Below, in pieces: positions 8,604 to 16,105 of a DNA stretch of 64,000 nucleotides. The notes below the pieces were generated by a model. The model searched no databases and had not been told where the DNA came from. It saw only the letters and a list, made by a program, of their open reading frames with translations. Source of the stretch: Bradyrhizobium sp. SRL28 (lineage in GTDB: Bacteria; Pseudomonadota; Alphaproteobacteria; Rhizobiales; Xanthobacteraceae); NCBI RefSeq assembly GCF_018596315.1, contig NZ_JAHEAG010000022.1, positions 62,001 to 126,000 of the forward strand. The letters run 5' to 3'. Each line of letters starts with the position of its first letter. The first letter of the stretch is position 1. The position numbers and the translations under genes are program-made.

Positions 8604-9710
8604 GTGCTCGACAAACCAGCCACCCAATCCGCTACCCGCACTTCCGGTCCGCTTGCCGGCTTCCGCATCGTCGAATTCGCCGGCATCGGCCCCGGCCCGT
8701 TCGCTTGCATGTTGCTGGCGGACATGGGCGCCGAGGTCGTTACGCTTGACCGCGTCGGCGCGGCTAAGAACCTGAAGGCGATCGCGGTGCGCGGCCGCAA
8801 GGTCATCGAGCTTGATCTGAAGGATAAAGCTGCCATCGCGCAGGTCCTCGACCTGCTTGCCGGTGCGGACGCACTGATCGAAGGCTTTCGTCCCGGCGTG
8901 ATGGAACGTCTCGGTCTCGGCCCGGACGTCGTGCTCGCGCGCAATCCAAAGCTGGTCTATGGCCGCATGACCGGTTGGGGCCAGGAAGGCCCGCTTGCCA
9001 ACGCCGCCGGTCATGACATCAACTACATCTCTATAACAGGCGCGCTCGCCGCCATCGGGACGAAGGAAAAACCGGTGCCGCCGCTTAACCTCGTCGGCGA
9101 TTTCGGTGGCGGTGCGCTCTATCTCGTGGTTGGCGTGCTTGCCGCCATGCTCGAAGCCTCGAAGTCAGGCAAGGGCCAGGTGGTGGACACCGCTATGTGC
9201 GACGGCGCGGCATCGCTGATGTCGATGTTCTTCGACATGCGCGCGAGCGGGCGCTGGACCGAGGGCCGTGACCAGAACTTCCTCGACGGCGGCGCGCATT
9301 TCTACGGCGTCTATGAATGCTCCTGCGGCAATTTCATTTCGATCGGTTCGATCGAGCCACAGTTCTATGCGCTGCTGCGCCAGCATGCCGGCCTGACCGA
9401 CGCCGACTTCGACGCGCAGATGGACCGCAAGGCCTGGCCGGCGCTGAAGGAAAAGCTGACGAAGGTGTTCAAGAGCAAGTCGCGTGAGGACTGGTGCAAG
9501 ATCATGGAGGGCACCGACATCTGCTTCGCCCCGATCCTGACCATGGCGGAAGCGCCTGATCATCCGCACATGGCCGCGCGCAAGGTATTTGTCGAGCGCC
9601 ACGGCGTGACTCAGCCGGCGCCCGCGCCGCGATTTTCGCGCACGCCCTCGGCGATACGCGAGCCGGAGGTCGCGAAGATCGGTGACGTCACGAGTGCGTG
9701 GAAGCGGTAG
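8604..9710 (+). CDS. CaiB/BaiF CoA-transferase family protein, alpha-methylacyl-CoA racemase-like
   Basis: This 368-residue class III CoA-transferase-fold protein resembles alpha-methylacyl-CoA racemases, which invert the 2-methyl centre of acyl-CoAs by 1,1-proton transfer. The N-terminal GIGPGPFACMLLADMGAEV block, MTGWGQ.GPL..AAGHDINY with H137, and LVGDFGGGA with D166 match the racemase His/Asp pair; the usual CoA-transferase Asp nucleophile context is different. The GTG start follows GGGAGAG. It lies about 100 bases beyond the cox terminator and so may be transcribed separately, though a common substrate with the cox enzyme is possible. Confidence 0.85.
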   Translation: MLDKPATQSATRTSGPLAGFRIVEFAGIGPGPFACMLLADMGAEVVTLDRVGAAKNLKAIAVRGRKVIELDLKDKAAIAQVLDLLAGADALIEGFRPGVMERLGLGPDVVLARNPKLVYGRMTGWGQEGPLANAAGHDINYISITGALAAIGTKEKPVPPLNLVGDFGGGALYLVVGVLAAMLEASKSGKGQVVDTAMCDGAASLMSMFFDMRASGRWTEGRDQNFLDGGAHFYGVYECSCGNFISIGSIEPQFYALLRQHAGLTDADFDAQMDRKAWPALKEKLTKVFKSKSREDWCKIMEGTDICFAPILTMAEAPDHPHMAARKVFVERHGVTQPAPAPRFSRTPSAIREPEVAKIGDVTSAWKR

Positions 9711-9723
9711 GATAATCTCGATG

Positions 9724-9819
9724 CCGTAGGGTGGGCAAAGGCGCGCAAGCGCCGTGCCCACCATCTATCACCGATCACGCCGCTCGATGGTGGGCACGCT
9801 TCGCTTTGCCCACCCTACA
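9724..9819. repeat. Intergenic palindromic repeat, type A
   Basis: CCGTAGGGTGGGCAAAGGCG at the left and TTTGCCCACCCTAC at the right are inverted arms, with the inner pair GTGCCCACCATC / GATGGTGGGCAC. It fills the gap between the convergent racemase-like gene and hppD, where it could act as a bidirectional terminator. Confidence 0.85.
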
Positions 9820-9821
9820 AC

Positions 9822-10940
9822 CTACGCCGCATTCCCCACTTTCAGCACGCCGCGGCGAATCTGGTCTTCCTCGATCGATTCGAACAATGCCTTGAAATTG
9901 CCCTCGCCGAACCCGTCGTCGCCCTTGCGCTGAATGAATTCGAAGAAGATCGGCCCGATCGCATTCGCCGAGAAAATCTGCAGCAGCACCTTGGTGTGGC
10001 CGCCATCGACCACGCCCTCGCCGTCGATGAGAATGCCGTCACGCTGCAGGCGGGCGACGTCTTCGCCATGCTGCGGCAGGCGCGCATCGATCTTCTCGAA
10101 ATAGGTATCCGGCGGCGACGGCATGAACGGCAAACCATCTGCGCGCAACGTCTCGACGGTGCCGTAGATATCCCGCGCGCCGCAGGCGATGTGCTGGATG
10201 CCCTCGCCGCGATAGATGTTGAGATACTCCTCGATCTGTCCGGAATCGCCGGCGTCCTCGTTGATCGGAATCCGGATCTTGCCGTCCGGGCTGGTCAGCG
10301 CCCGGGAGAACAGGCCGGAAGCGCGGCCCTCGATATCGAAGAAGCGGATCTGACGGAAGTTGAACAGTTTTTCATAGAAGCCGGTCCAGACATCCATGCG
10401 GCCGCGATGGACGTTGTGGGTGAGGTGATCGATGTAATAGAGCCCGGCGCCCGCAGGACGCGGGTCTTTCGCGCCTAGCCACTCGAACTCGATATCATAG
10501 GCCGATCCCTTGGCGCCGTAGCGATCGACGAAATAAAGCACGCTGCCGCCGATGCCCTTGATGGCGGGAACGTCGAGCGTCTTCTGCGCGGAAGAAATAT
10601 CAGCGGGCTCTGCGCCGAGCGACAGTGCTCGCTCATAGGCCTGCTTCGCATCGACCACGCGAAACGCCATCGACGGCGCGCAAGGTCCATGCGCTGCGAC
10701 GAAGCCATGGCCGTGAGTGCCCTGCTCCTCGTTGACGAGATAATTGATGTCGCCCTGGCGATAGACCGTGATCTTTTTGGTCTTGTGACGGGCGACCGGC
10801 GCATAGCCCATCAGCCTGAACAGCGCGTGCAGTTCCTCAGGGTTCGGGTGGGCATACTCGACGAATTCAAAACCGTCGGTGCCCATCGGGTTGTCGGCGC
10901 TGATGGTGGCGGCCGGCGCGTCGTGCGGAAACGGACCCAT
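9822..10940 (-). CDS. hppD: 4-hydroxyphenylpyruvate dioxygenase
   Basis: It converts 4-hydroxyphenylpyruvate to homogentisate in tyrosine catabolism using non-haem Fe(II). The 372-residue product has the two vicinal-oxygen-chelate halves of the family. The metal ligands are visible as H172 (DHLTHNV), H250 (GIQHIA) and E334 (FFEFIQR). It is the first enzyme of the pathway completed by hmgA and fahA a few kilobases away. It is divergent from an Lrp/AsnC-type regulator across 122 bases that carry a perfect small palindrome. Confidence 0.97.
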   Translation of the reverse strand: MGPFPHDAPAATISADNPMGTDGFEFVEYAHPNPEELHALFRLMGYAPVARHKTKKITVYRQGDINYLVNEEQGTHGHGFVAAHGPCAPSMAFRVVDAKQAYERALSLGAEPADISSAQKTLDVPAIKGIGGSVLYFVDRYGAKGSAYDIEFEWLGAKDPRPAGAGLYYIDHLTHNVHRGRMDVWTGFYEKLFNFRQIRFFDIEGRASGLFSRALTSPDGKIRIPINEDAGDSGQIEEYLNIYRGEGIQHIACGARDIYGTVETLRADGLPFMPSPPDTYFEKIDARLPQHGEDVARLQRDGILIDGEGVVDGGHTKVLLQIFSANAIGPIFFEFIQRKGDDGFGEGNFKALFESIEEDQIRRGVLKVGNAA

Positions 10941-11029
10941 GGCGGCTCTCCTGAAAATTGATCTGGATCAATATCGGTCAGATCACGCGCAAGGTGCATG
11001 CAAATGCAGCTTCGTTCGGCTATGATGAC

Positions 11030-11042
11030 GCACAATTTGTGC
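11030..11042. promoter_or_regulatory. Palindrome, candidate operator for the Lrp-type regulator
   Basis: GCACAA-T-TTGTGC is a perfect inverted repeat in the hppD/regulator intergenic region, 21 bases before the regulator start. Lrp/AsnC proteins commonly bind AT-centred inverted repeats and control their divergent neighbour and themselves. Binding is inferred from position only. Confidence 0.5.
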
Positions 11043-11062
11043 ATCAAAGCGGCAATTTACGC

Positions 11063-11530
11063 ATGATCCCGGTAGACGCCTTCGACCTCAAAATGCTGGC
11101 CGCCCTGCAGGACGACGGCCGGCTGACCAACCAGCAACTCGCCGACCTCGTCGGCCTGTCGGCCTCGCAGTGTTCGCGGCGGCGGATGCGGCTGGAGGAG
11201 GAAAAGGTGATCGCGGGATACCACGCCGACCTCGCCGGCGAGGCGCTCGGCTTCAACCTGATCGCCTTCATCCACATCACGCTGGCAACGCATTCGCCCG
11301 ACAACGCCAAGAAATTCCGTGAACTGGTCAACCGGGTCGACGATATCCAGGAAGCCTACTCGCTGACCGGCGACGCCGATTATGTGCTGAAGGTGGTGCT
11401 GCGCGACCTCAAGGACCTCTCCGGCCTCGTCAACGACGTGCTGATGCCGCACCAGAGCGTCGCGCATGTGCGCTCGTCGATCGTGCTCGACCGGCTGAAG
11501 GAGAGTGCGAAATTGCCGCTGAAGTCCTGA
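11063..11530 (+). CDS. Lrp/AsnC family transcriptional regulator
   Basis: The 155-residue product has an N-terminal winged helix-turn-helix (about 5-60; LTNQQLADLVGLSASQCSRR is the helix-turn-helix) and a C-terminal RAM ligand-binding domain (about 70-150, with DIQEAYSLTGDADYVLKV). Lrp-type regulators form octamers and bind amino acids. Divergence from hppD suggests control of tyrosine/phenylalanine breakdown (inference). The start is taken at ATG 11063, where family similarity begins; an upstream extension in the same frame would run through the palindrome. Confidence 0.9.
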   Translation: MIPVDAFDLKMLAALQDDGRLTNQQLADLVGLSASQCSRRRMRLEEEKVIAGYHADLAGEALGFNLIAFIHITLATHSPDNAKKFRELVNRVDDIQEAYSLTGDADYVLKVVLRDLKDLSGLVNDVLMPHQSVAHVRSSIVLDRLKESAKLPLKS

Positions 11531-11614
11531 CGTGGCGCAATTCGAGGGAAATTTGTCATTCGCGTTTTCGGTCTGATTTGCGATGATCCTTCGGAATCAG
11601 ATCACGAGGCGACG

Positions 11615-11926
11615 ATGGCGCTGCAACTCCGGCCGAACTGCGAATATTGCGACAAGGACCTGCCGCCGAATGCGACGGATGCGCGGATCTGCTCCTACGA
11701 ATGCACGTTCTGCGCTGATTGCGTGGAGAACAAGTTGCACAATGTCTGCCCGAACTGCGGCGGCGGTTTTGCGCCGCGGCCGATCCGTCCCGCGACCGAA
11801 CGGCGGCCGGGCGTGTGCGTCACCAAGCAGTTGCCCTCGGACAAGCGGGTGCATTTGAAGTACAGCATCGAGGATGTCGCGGCACATTCGGCGAGGCTGA
11901 AGGATATTCCGCCGCAGGATAGATGA
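11615..11926 (+). CDS. DUF1272 domain zinc-ribbon-like protein
   Basis: A small protein of 103 residues begins LRPNCEYCDKDLPP, continues CSYECTFCADC and NVCPNCGGGF, and so offers several paired cysteines (C..C, C...C..C, C..C) that likely bind zinc; this layout is typical of DUF1272. The C-terminal 45 residues are basic and lack cysteines. The function of the family is not known. The gene is flanked by the Lrp-type regulator and a type A repeat and shares no obvious operon. Confidence 0.85.
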   Translation: MALQLRPNCEYCDKDLPPNATDARICSYECTFCADCVENKLHNVCPNCGGGFAPRPIRPATERRPGVCVTKQLPSDKRVHLKYSIEDVAAHSARLKDIPPQDR

Positions 11927-11935
11927 GCAAAATGC

Positions 11936-12029
11936 CGTAGGGTGGGTAAAGCGAAGCGTGCCCACCATCTTACGGCTCGATCGGTGATGGATGGTGGGCA
12001 CGTCGCTTCGCTCCTTTGCCCACCCTACG
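11936..12029. repeat. Intergenic palindromic repeat, type A
   Basis: CCGTAGGGTGGGTAAAGCGA at the left mirrors CTTTGCCCACCCTACGG at the right, with an inner pair GCCCACCAT / ATGGTGGGC. It lies between the convergent DUF1272 gene and fahA. Confidence 0.85.
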
Positions 12030-12062
12030 GCACCTACGAATCTCGCGATGACGGCGGCGAAA

Positions 12063-13334
12063 TCACTCCGCCGCCAAAATCGTCCCCTCGACTTCGCCGA
12101 AGCCGACACGGTAGCCGTCGCCCTGGCACCAGCCGCGCATCACGAGCGAATCGTCGTCCTCCAGGAACGTCCGTTTCACGCCCGTGGCCAGCTCCACCGG
12201 CTCGGTGCCGTTCCAGCTTATCTCCAACAGGCTGCCGCGCTGGTCCTTCTCCGGGCCTGAGATGGTGCCGGACCCCAAGAGATCGCCGACATTCATGGCG
12301 CAGCCGCTTGAAGCATGGTGCACGAGCTGCTGCACCGACGACCAGTACATGTACTTGAAGTTCGTCCGGCTGATATTTTTCGCCGCGTTCATCTGCGCCG
12401 CGCGCAGGCCGACCTCAAGCGCCATGTCGTAATTGTTCGGCTGAACCTGCTGCAGATAGGGCAGCGGTTTTGGATCCTGCGCAGGGCCATGAAGCCGGAA
12501 CGGCTCCAGCGCCTCGCGCGTCACCACCCACGGGCTGATCGAAGTCGCGAACACCTTGGCCTGGAACGGGCCGAGCGGCACATATTCCCATTGCTGGATG
12601 TCGCGCGCGCTCCAATCGTTCAGGATCACGAAGCCGAAGATCATTTCCTCGGCCTGCTTCTCGGTGAGCATTTCACCCATGACCGACGGCTGGCCGACCA
12701 CCACGCCCATTTCGAGTTCGAAATCGAACCGCTTGCAGGGGCCGAAGCTCGGCACATCGGCGGTCGGCGGCTTCAATTGCCCGCGCGGCCGGCGCACCGG
12801 CGTGCCGCTGACGACGACGGTCGAGGCGCGGCCGTTGTAGCCGATCGGCATGTGCAGCCAGTTCGGCTGCAACGCGTTGTCCTTGCCGCGGAACATCACG
12901 CCGACATTGGTGGCGTGCTCCTTTGACGAATAGAAATCGGTGTAGCCGGATACCGCGAATGGCAGATGCAGCTTGACGTCGGCCATCGGCACCAGCGCGC
13001 GTTTGCGCAAGCCTTCATTGTCGCGCAGTTCGGGATGGTCGTGCCGCAGCAGCTCGCTGATCCGCGCGCGTGTGCTCGACCACACCTTTGGCCCCAGCGC
13101 CATGAATGGATTGAGCTGCGATGCGGCGAACACCGCCGGCTCGACGACATCGAACCGGCAATCCTGTGCGAGCTGCCAGAGATCGAGCACGTAATCGCCG
13201 ATCGCAACGCCTATGCGCGGGGCGAGCCCGTCCTTGGCGGAGAACACGCCGTAAGGGAGATTCTGGATCGGGAAGTGGGAATCGGGCGCAACGTCGATGA
13301 AGGAGCGGAGTTTAGGATCGTTGGGGTGGGGCAT
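12063..13334 (-). CDS. fahA: Fumarylacetoacetase
   Basis: It hydrolyses fumarylacetoacetate to fumarate and acetoacetate, the last step of tyrosine degradation. The 423-residue length and two-domain layout fit: an N-terminal SH3-like domain (about 1-115) and the FAH catalytic domain with DFYSSKEHATNVG, FDFELEMGVVVG (acidic metal ligands), ILNDWSARDIQQWEY and LGSGTISGPEKDQRGSLLE. It lies downstream of hmgA on the same strand, separated by a type C repeat, so it may be expressed at a different level from the rest of the operon. Confidence 0.97.
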   Translation of the reverse strand: MPHPNDPKLRSFIDVAPDSHFPIQNLPYGVFSAKDGLAPRIGVAIGDYVLDLWQLAQDCRFDVVEPAVFAASQLNPFMALGPKVWSSTRARISELLRHDHPELRDNEGLRKRALVPMADVKLHLPFAVSGYTDFYSSKEHATNVGVMFRGKDNALQPNWLHMPIGYNGRASTVVVSGTPVRRPRGQLKPPTADVPSFGPCKRFDFELEMGVVVGQPSVMGEMLTEKQAEEMIFGFVILNDWSARDIQQWEYVPLGPFQAKVFATSISPWVVTREALEPFRLHGPAQDPKPLPYLQQVQPNNYDMALEVGLRAAQMNAAKNISRTNFKYMYWSSVQQLVHHASSGCAMNVGDLLGSGTISGPEKDQRGSLLEISWNGTEPVELATGVKRTFLEDDDSLVMRGWCQGDGYRVGFGEVEGTILAAE

Positions 13335-13375
13335 GGTTTTCCCGATGTAGCTTGGCGATTTCCTTCACCCTCCCC

Positions 13376-13527
13376 TGGAGGGGGAGGGTCGGCTCGCATG
13401 AGCGTAGCGAAATGCGAGACGGGGTGGGGTGATGTCTCAACTCGGGCACTGTTGGAGGTGGAGAGACCGTCACCCCACCCCGCCGCTCATTTCATGAGCG
13501 TCGACCCTCCCCCTCCAGGGGAGGGTA
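13376..13527. repeat. Intergenic palindromic repeat, type C, inside the hmg gene cluster
   Basis: The outer arms CACCCTCCCCTGGAGGGGG and CCCCTCCAGGGGAGGGT and inner arms GGGGTGGGGTGA / TCACCCCACCCC match the copy at 4391-4577. It fills the space between hmgA and fahA, both leftward. Confidence 0.85.
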
Positions 13528-13531
13528 AGGA

Positions 13532-14878
13532 TCACGGCTTGTTTGGATCGAACCGCTTTTCCAAACCCTTCCAGCAATCCGCATAGTCGTCCTGCAAGGT
13601 CGCCGATTTCGCAGCATGCGCGGTCACACGCTGCGGGTAGCGGGTCTCGAACATGAAGGCCATGGTGCCGGTCAGCTTCACCGGCTTCAGTTCGCCATTG
13701 CTGGCGTGATCGAACGCCTGACGGTCCGGGCCATGCGGCAGCATCATGTTGTGGAGCGAGATGCCGCCGGGAACAAAACCTTCCGGCTTGGCATCGTAGA
13801 CGCCGTAGATCAGCCCCATGAACTCCGACATGATGTTCATGTGATACCAGGGCGGACGGAAAGTATTTTCGGCGACCGCCCAGCGCTCCGGGAAAATGAC
13901 GAAATCGATATTCGCGGTGCCGGCGGTTTCCGATGGCGAGGTCAGTACCGTGAAGATCGAGGGATCGGGATGGTCGAAGCCGATGGCGCCGACGGGAGAG
14001 AAGGTGCGCAGATCGTATTTATAGGGCGCGTAATTGCCGTGCCACGCCACCACGTCGATCGGCGAATGCGGCAGCGTGGTCTTGAACAACGAACCGCCCC
14101 ACTTCACGTAGAGTTCGGTCGGCGTGTCCTTGTCCTCGTAGCTCGCTACAGGTGTAAGGAAGTCGCGCGAATTGGCGAGACAATTGGCGCCAATCGGCCC
14201 GCGCTCCGGCAGCGTGAACGCGCCGCCGTAGTTTTCGCAGAGATAGCCGCGCGCAGGCCCTGACGGAATCTCGACCCGGAACTTCACGCCGCGCGGGATC
14301 ACTGCGATCTCGCCCGGCTCGATATCGATGCGGCCGAACTCGGTGACGAGGCGCAGATTGCCCTGCTGCGCCACGAACATCATCTCGCCATCGGCATTGT
14401 AGAAATGCTGATCGACCATCGACTTCGTGATGAGATAGACATGCGCCGCCATGCCGGCCTGGGTGTTGGCATCGCCTGCGGTCGTCATGGTCTGCACGCC
14501 CTGCAGGAAGGTCATGTCCTCCCCAGGGATCGGCGCCGGGTCCCAGCGCAGCTGCGCGATCGGCAGATCGTATTCGTGGCACGGCGCGGTGCGCCACAGC
14601 CCGGCATCGGCCTTCTCAAACCGGCCCGAATGCTTCACCGACGGGCGGATGCGATAAAGCCACGAGCGCTCGTTGCTGCCGCGCGGCGCGGTGAAGGGCG
14701 AGCCTGACAATTGCTCGGCATAGAGCCCGTAGGCGCAGCGCTGCGGTGAGTTGCGCCCCATCGGCAGCGCGCCGGGCAACGCCTCGGTCTCAAAGCTGTT
14801 GCCGAAGCCGGACATGTAGCCCGGCGTCAGTTGCGCGGAGCTTCGAACGATCGCATCAGGCGAGGTGTTGATATTCAT
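13532..14878 (-). CDS. hmgA: Homogentisate 1,2-dioxygenase
   Basis: It opens the ring of homogentisate to maleylacetoacetate with Fe(II). The 448-residue length is usual. Family blocks are GFGNSFETEALPGALP at the N-terminus, RGVKFRV..PSGPARGYLCENYG in the middle and FRPPWYHMNIMSEFMGLIYG, which holds the His and Glu iron ligands. The ATG at 14878 stands nine bases after AAGGAGG; an alternative ATG at 14884 overlaps the stop of the upstream gene (ATGA). No separate maleylacetoacetate isomerase gene is seen here. Confidence 0.96.
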   Translation of the reverse strand: MNINTSPDAIVRSSAQLTPGYMSGFGNSFETEALPGALPMGRNSPQRCAYGLYAEQLSGSPFTAPRGSNERSWLYRIRPSVKHSGRFEKADAGLWRTAPCHEYDLPIAQLRWDPAPIPGEDMTFLQGVQTMTTAGDANTQAGMAAHVYLITKSMVDQHFYNADGEMMFVAQQGNLRLVTEFGRIDIEPGEIAVIPRGVKFRVEIPSGPARGYLCENYGGAFTLPERGPIGANCLANSRDFLTPVASYEDKDTPTELYVKWGGSLFKTTLPHSPIDVVAWHGNYAPYKYDLRTFSPVGAIGFDHPDPSIFTVLTSPSETAGTANIDFVIFPERWAVAENTFRPPWYHMNIMSEFMGLIYGVYDAKPEGFVPGGISLHNMMLPHGPDRQAFDHASNGELKPVKLTGTMAFMFETRYPQRVTAHAAKSATLQDDYADCWKGLEKRFDPNKP

Positions 14879-14880
14879 GG

Positions 14881-15840
14881 TCATCCTCCTCCTTGCAGGG
14901 CGGCCCACATTTCCTGGTCGCGCTTGTCGGTCCAGATCATGGGATCGTCGATTCCCGACGCCTCGTCGAACGCGCGCGAGACGTTGAACGGCAGGCAATG
15001 CTCGTAAATGGCGAAGCTGGAAAATTTCGGGTCCATCACCTCGCGCGTCGCGGCCATGGTTTCCTTCAGCGTGCGGCCCCTGGCGACCGAGCTTTCCGCC
15101 GCGCCATAGAGCGAGGTGACGAAATCGCGCGTCATCGCGATCGCGTCGCGCCCGGTCGAGAGACCCTTCAGAGCATCGCCGCGGCCCGGCGCAATCGCCT
15201 TGGGATTGAAGGCGCGGATTTCATTCAGCGTGGCGGGCCATTCGCGCAAATGCGCGTCGCCGCAATAGCAGGCCGAATGATATTCGATGAGATCGCCGGA
15301 AAACATCACCTCGGCATCCGGCACCCAGGCCACGATGTCCCCCGAGGTGTGCCCTGCGCCAAGCTGCATCAGCCGCACCTCGCGTTTTCCTAAGTAGATC
15401 GACATCTCGCCTTCAAAAGTCAGCGTTGGCCAGGTCAGACCGGGAATGCTCTGCGCATCCTGAAACAGCCGCGGGAAGCGGCCATACTCGGAATCCCAAT
15501 CCTGCTGGCCGCGCTCCTTGATCAGCCGGTGGGTTTCGGCTGACGCCACGATGCCCTGCGCCTTGTAGGCAGAGGCTCCCAGCACCCGCACGGCGTGGTA
15601 ATGCGACAGCACGACATATTTGATCGGCTTGTCGGTGACGGTGCGAACGCGCTCGATCACTTTATGGGCCATCGCCGGTGTCGACTGCGCATCGAATACG
15701 AGGCAGCCGTCCTCGCCAACGATGATGGCAGAGTTCGGATCGCCTTCGGCGGTGAACGCGTAAAGATCGGTGCCGATTTCAGAGAAGGTGATCTTCTTCT
15801 CGGCGAGATCCGTGGTGGACGCGAAACCTTTGGCCATCAA
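14881..15840 (-). CDS. Metallo-beta-lactamase-fold protein with degenerate metal motif
   Basis: The 319-residue product has the fold order of the family, but the first motif is HYHAVR (H80, H82), lacking the Asp and His of HxHxDH. GHTSGD (third-motif His) and FSGDLIEY (bridging Asp) are kept, while the final motif reads GRGD instead of a Gly-His. It could bind only one metal ion or have lost hydrolase activity. It lies between the FAD monooxygenase/DUF2783 genes and hmgA and overlaps hmgA's start region, so it is co-transcribed with aromatic catabolism. The exact role is unknown. Confidence 0.8.
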   Translation of the reverse strand: MMAKGFASTTDLAEKKITFSEIGTDLYAFTAEGDPNSAIIVGEDGCLVFDAQSTPAMAHKVIERVRTVTDKPIKYVVLSHYHAVRVLGASAYKAQGIVASAETHRLIKERGQQDWDSEYGRFPRLFQDAQSIPGLTWPTLTFEGEMSIYLGKREVRLMQLGAGHTSGDIVAWVPDAEVMFSGDLIEYHSACYCGDAHLREWPATLNEIRAFNPKAIAPGRGDALKGLSTGRDAIAMTRDFVTSLYGAAESSVARGRTLKETMAATREVMDPKFSSFAIYEHCLPFNVSRAFDEASGIDDPMIWTDKRDQEMWAALQGGG

Positions 15841-15870
15841 TTCGATTCCTGACTTCGTTCGAGACGTGAA

Positions 15871-16095
15871 TTATTGCTGTTGTTGCTGCTGCTGGCTCGC
15901 ATCGAGCATCCGCCGCTTGGCGAGCGCGATGGCCTCGTGCAACACGGCGATGTCGCCGATGTGGTTGGCGAGCACGAGAACCAGCGCCGCGTCGAGATCG
16001 GCGCTCTGCTCGTCGCTCAAGCCCCGATGCGCCTCGACGATGGCGCGGAACGCGTCGTCGGGCTTGGCAAAATTCGAAGCGGTCGACAGCGTCAT
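15871..16095 (-). CDS. DUF2783 family small protein with poly-Gln tail
   Basis: A 74-residue acidic, helical protein of the DUF2783 type: core DDAFRAIVEAHRGLSDEQSADLDAALVLVLANHIGD followed by a helix and a run of seven glutamines at the extreme C-terminus, coded by a CAG/CAA microsatellite. It lies 10 bases after the FAD monooxygenase gene and 30 before the metallo-beta-lactamase-fold gene. Its function is unknown; DUF2783 genes are often seen beside homogentisate genes in rhizobia (from memory). Confidence 0.8.
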   Translation of the reverse strand: MTLSTASNFAKPDDAFRAIVEAHRGLSDEQSADLDAALVLVLANHIGDIAVLHEAIALAKRRMLDASQQQQQQQ

Positions 16096-16105
16096 CGCAA
16101 GGACC

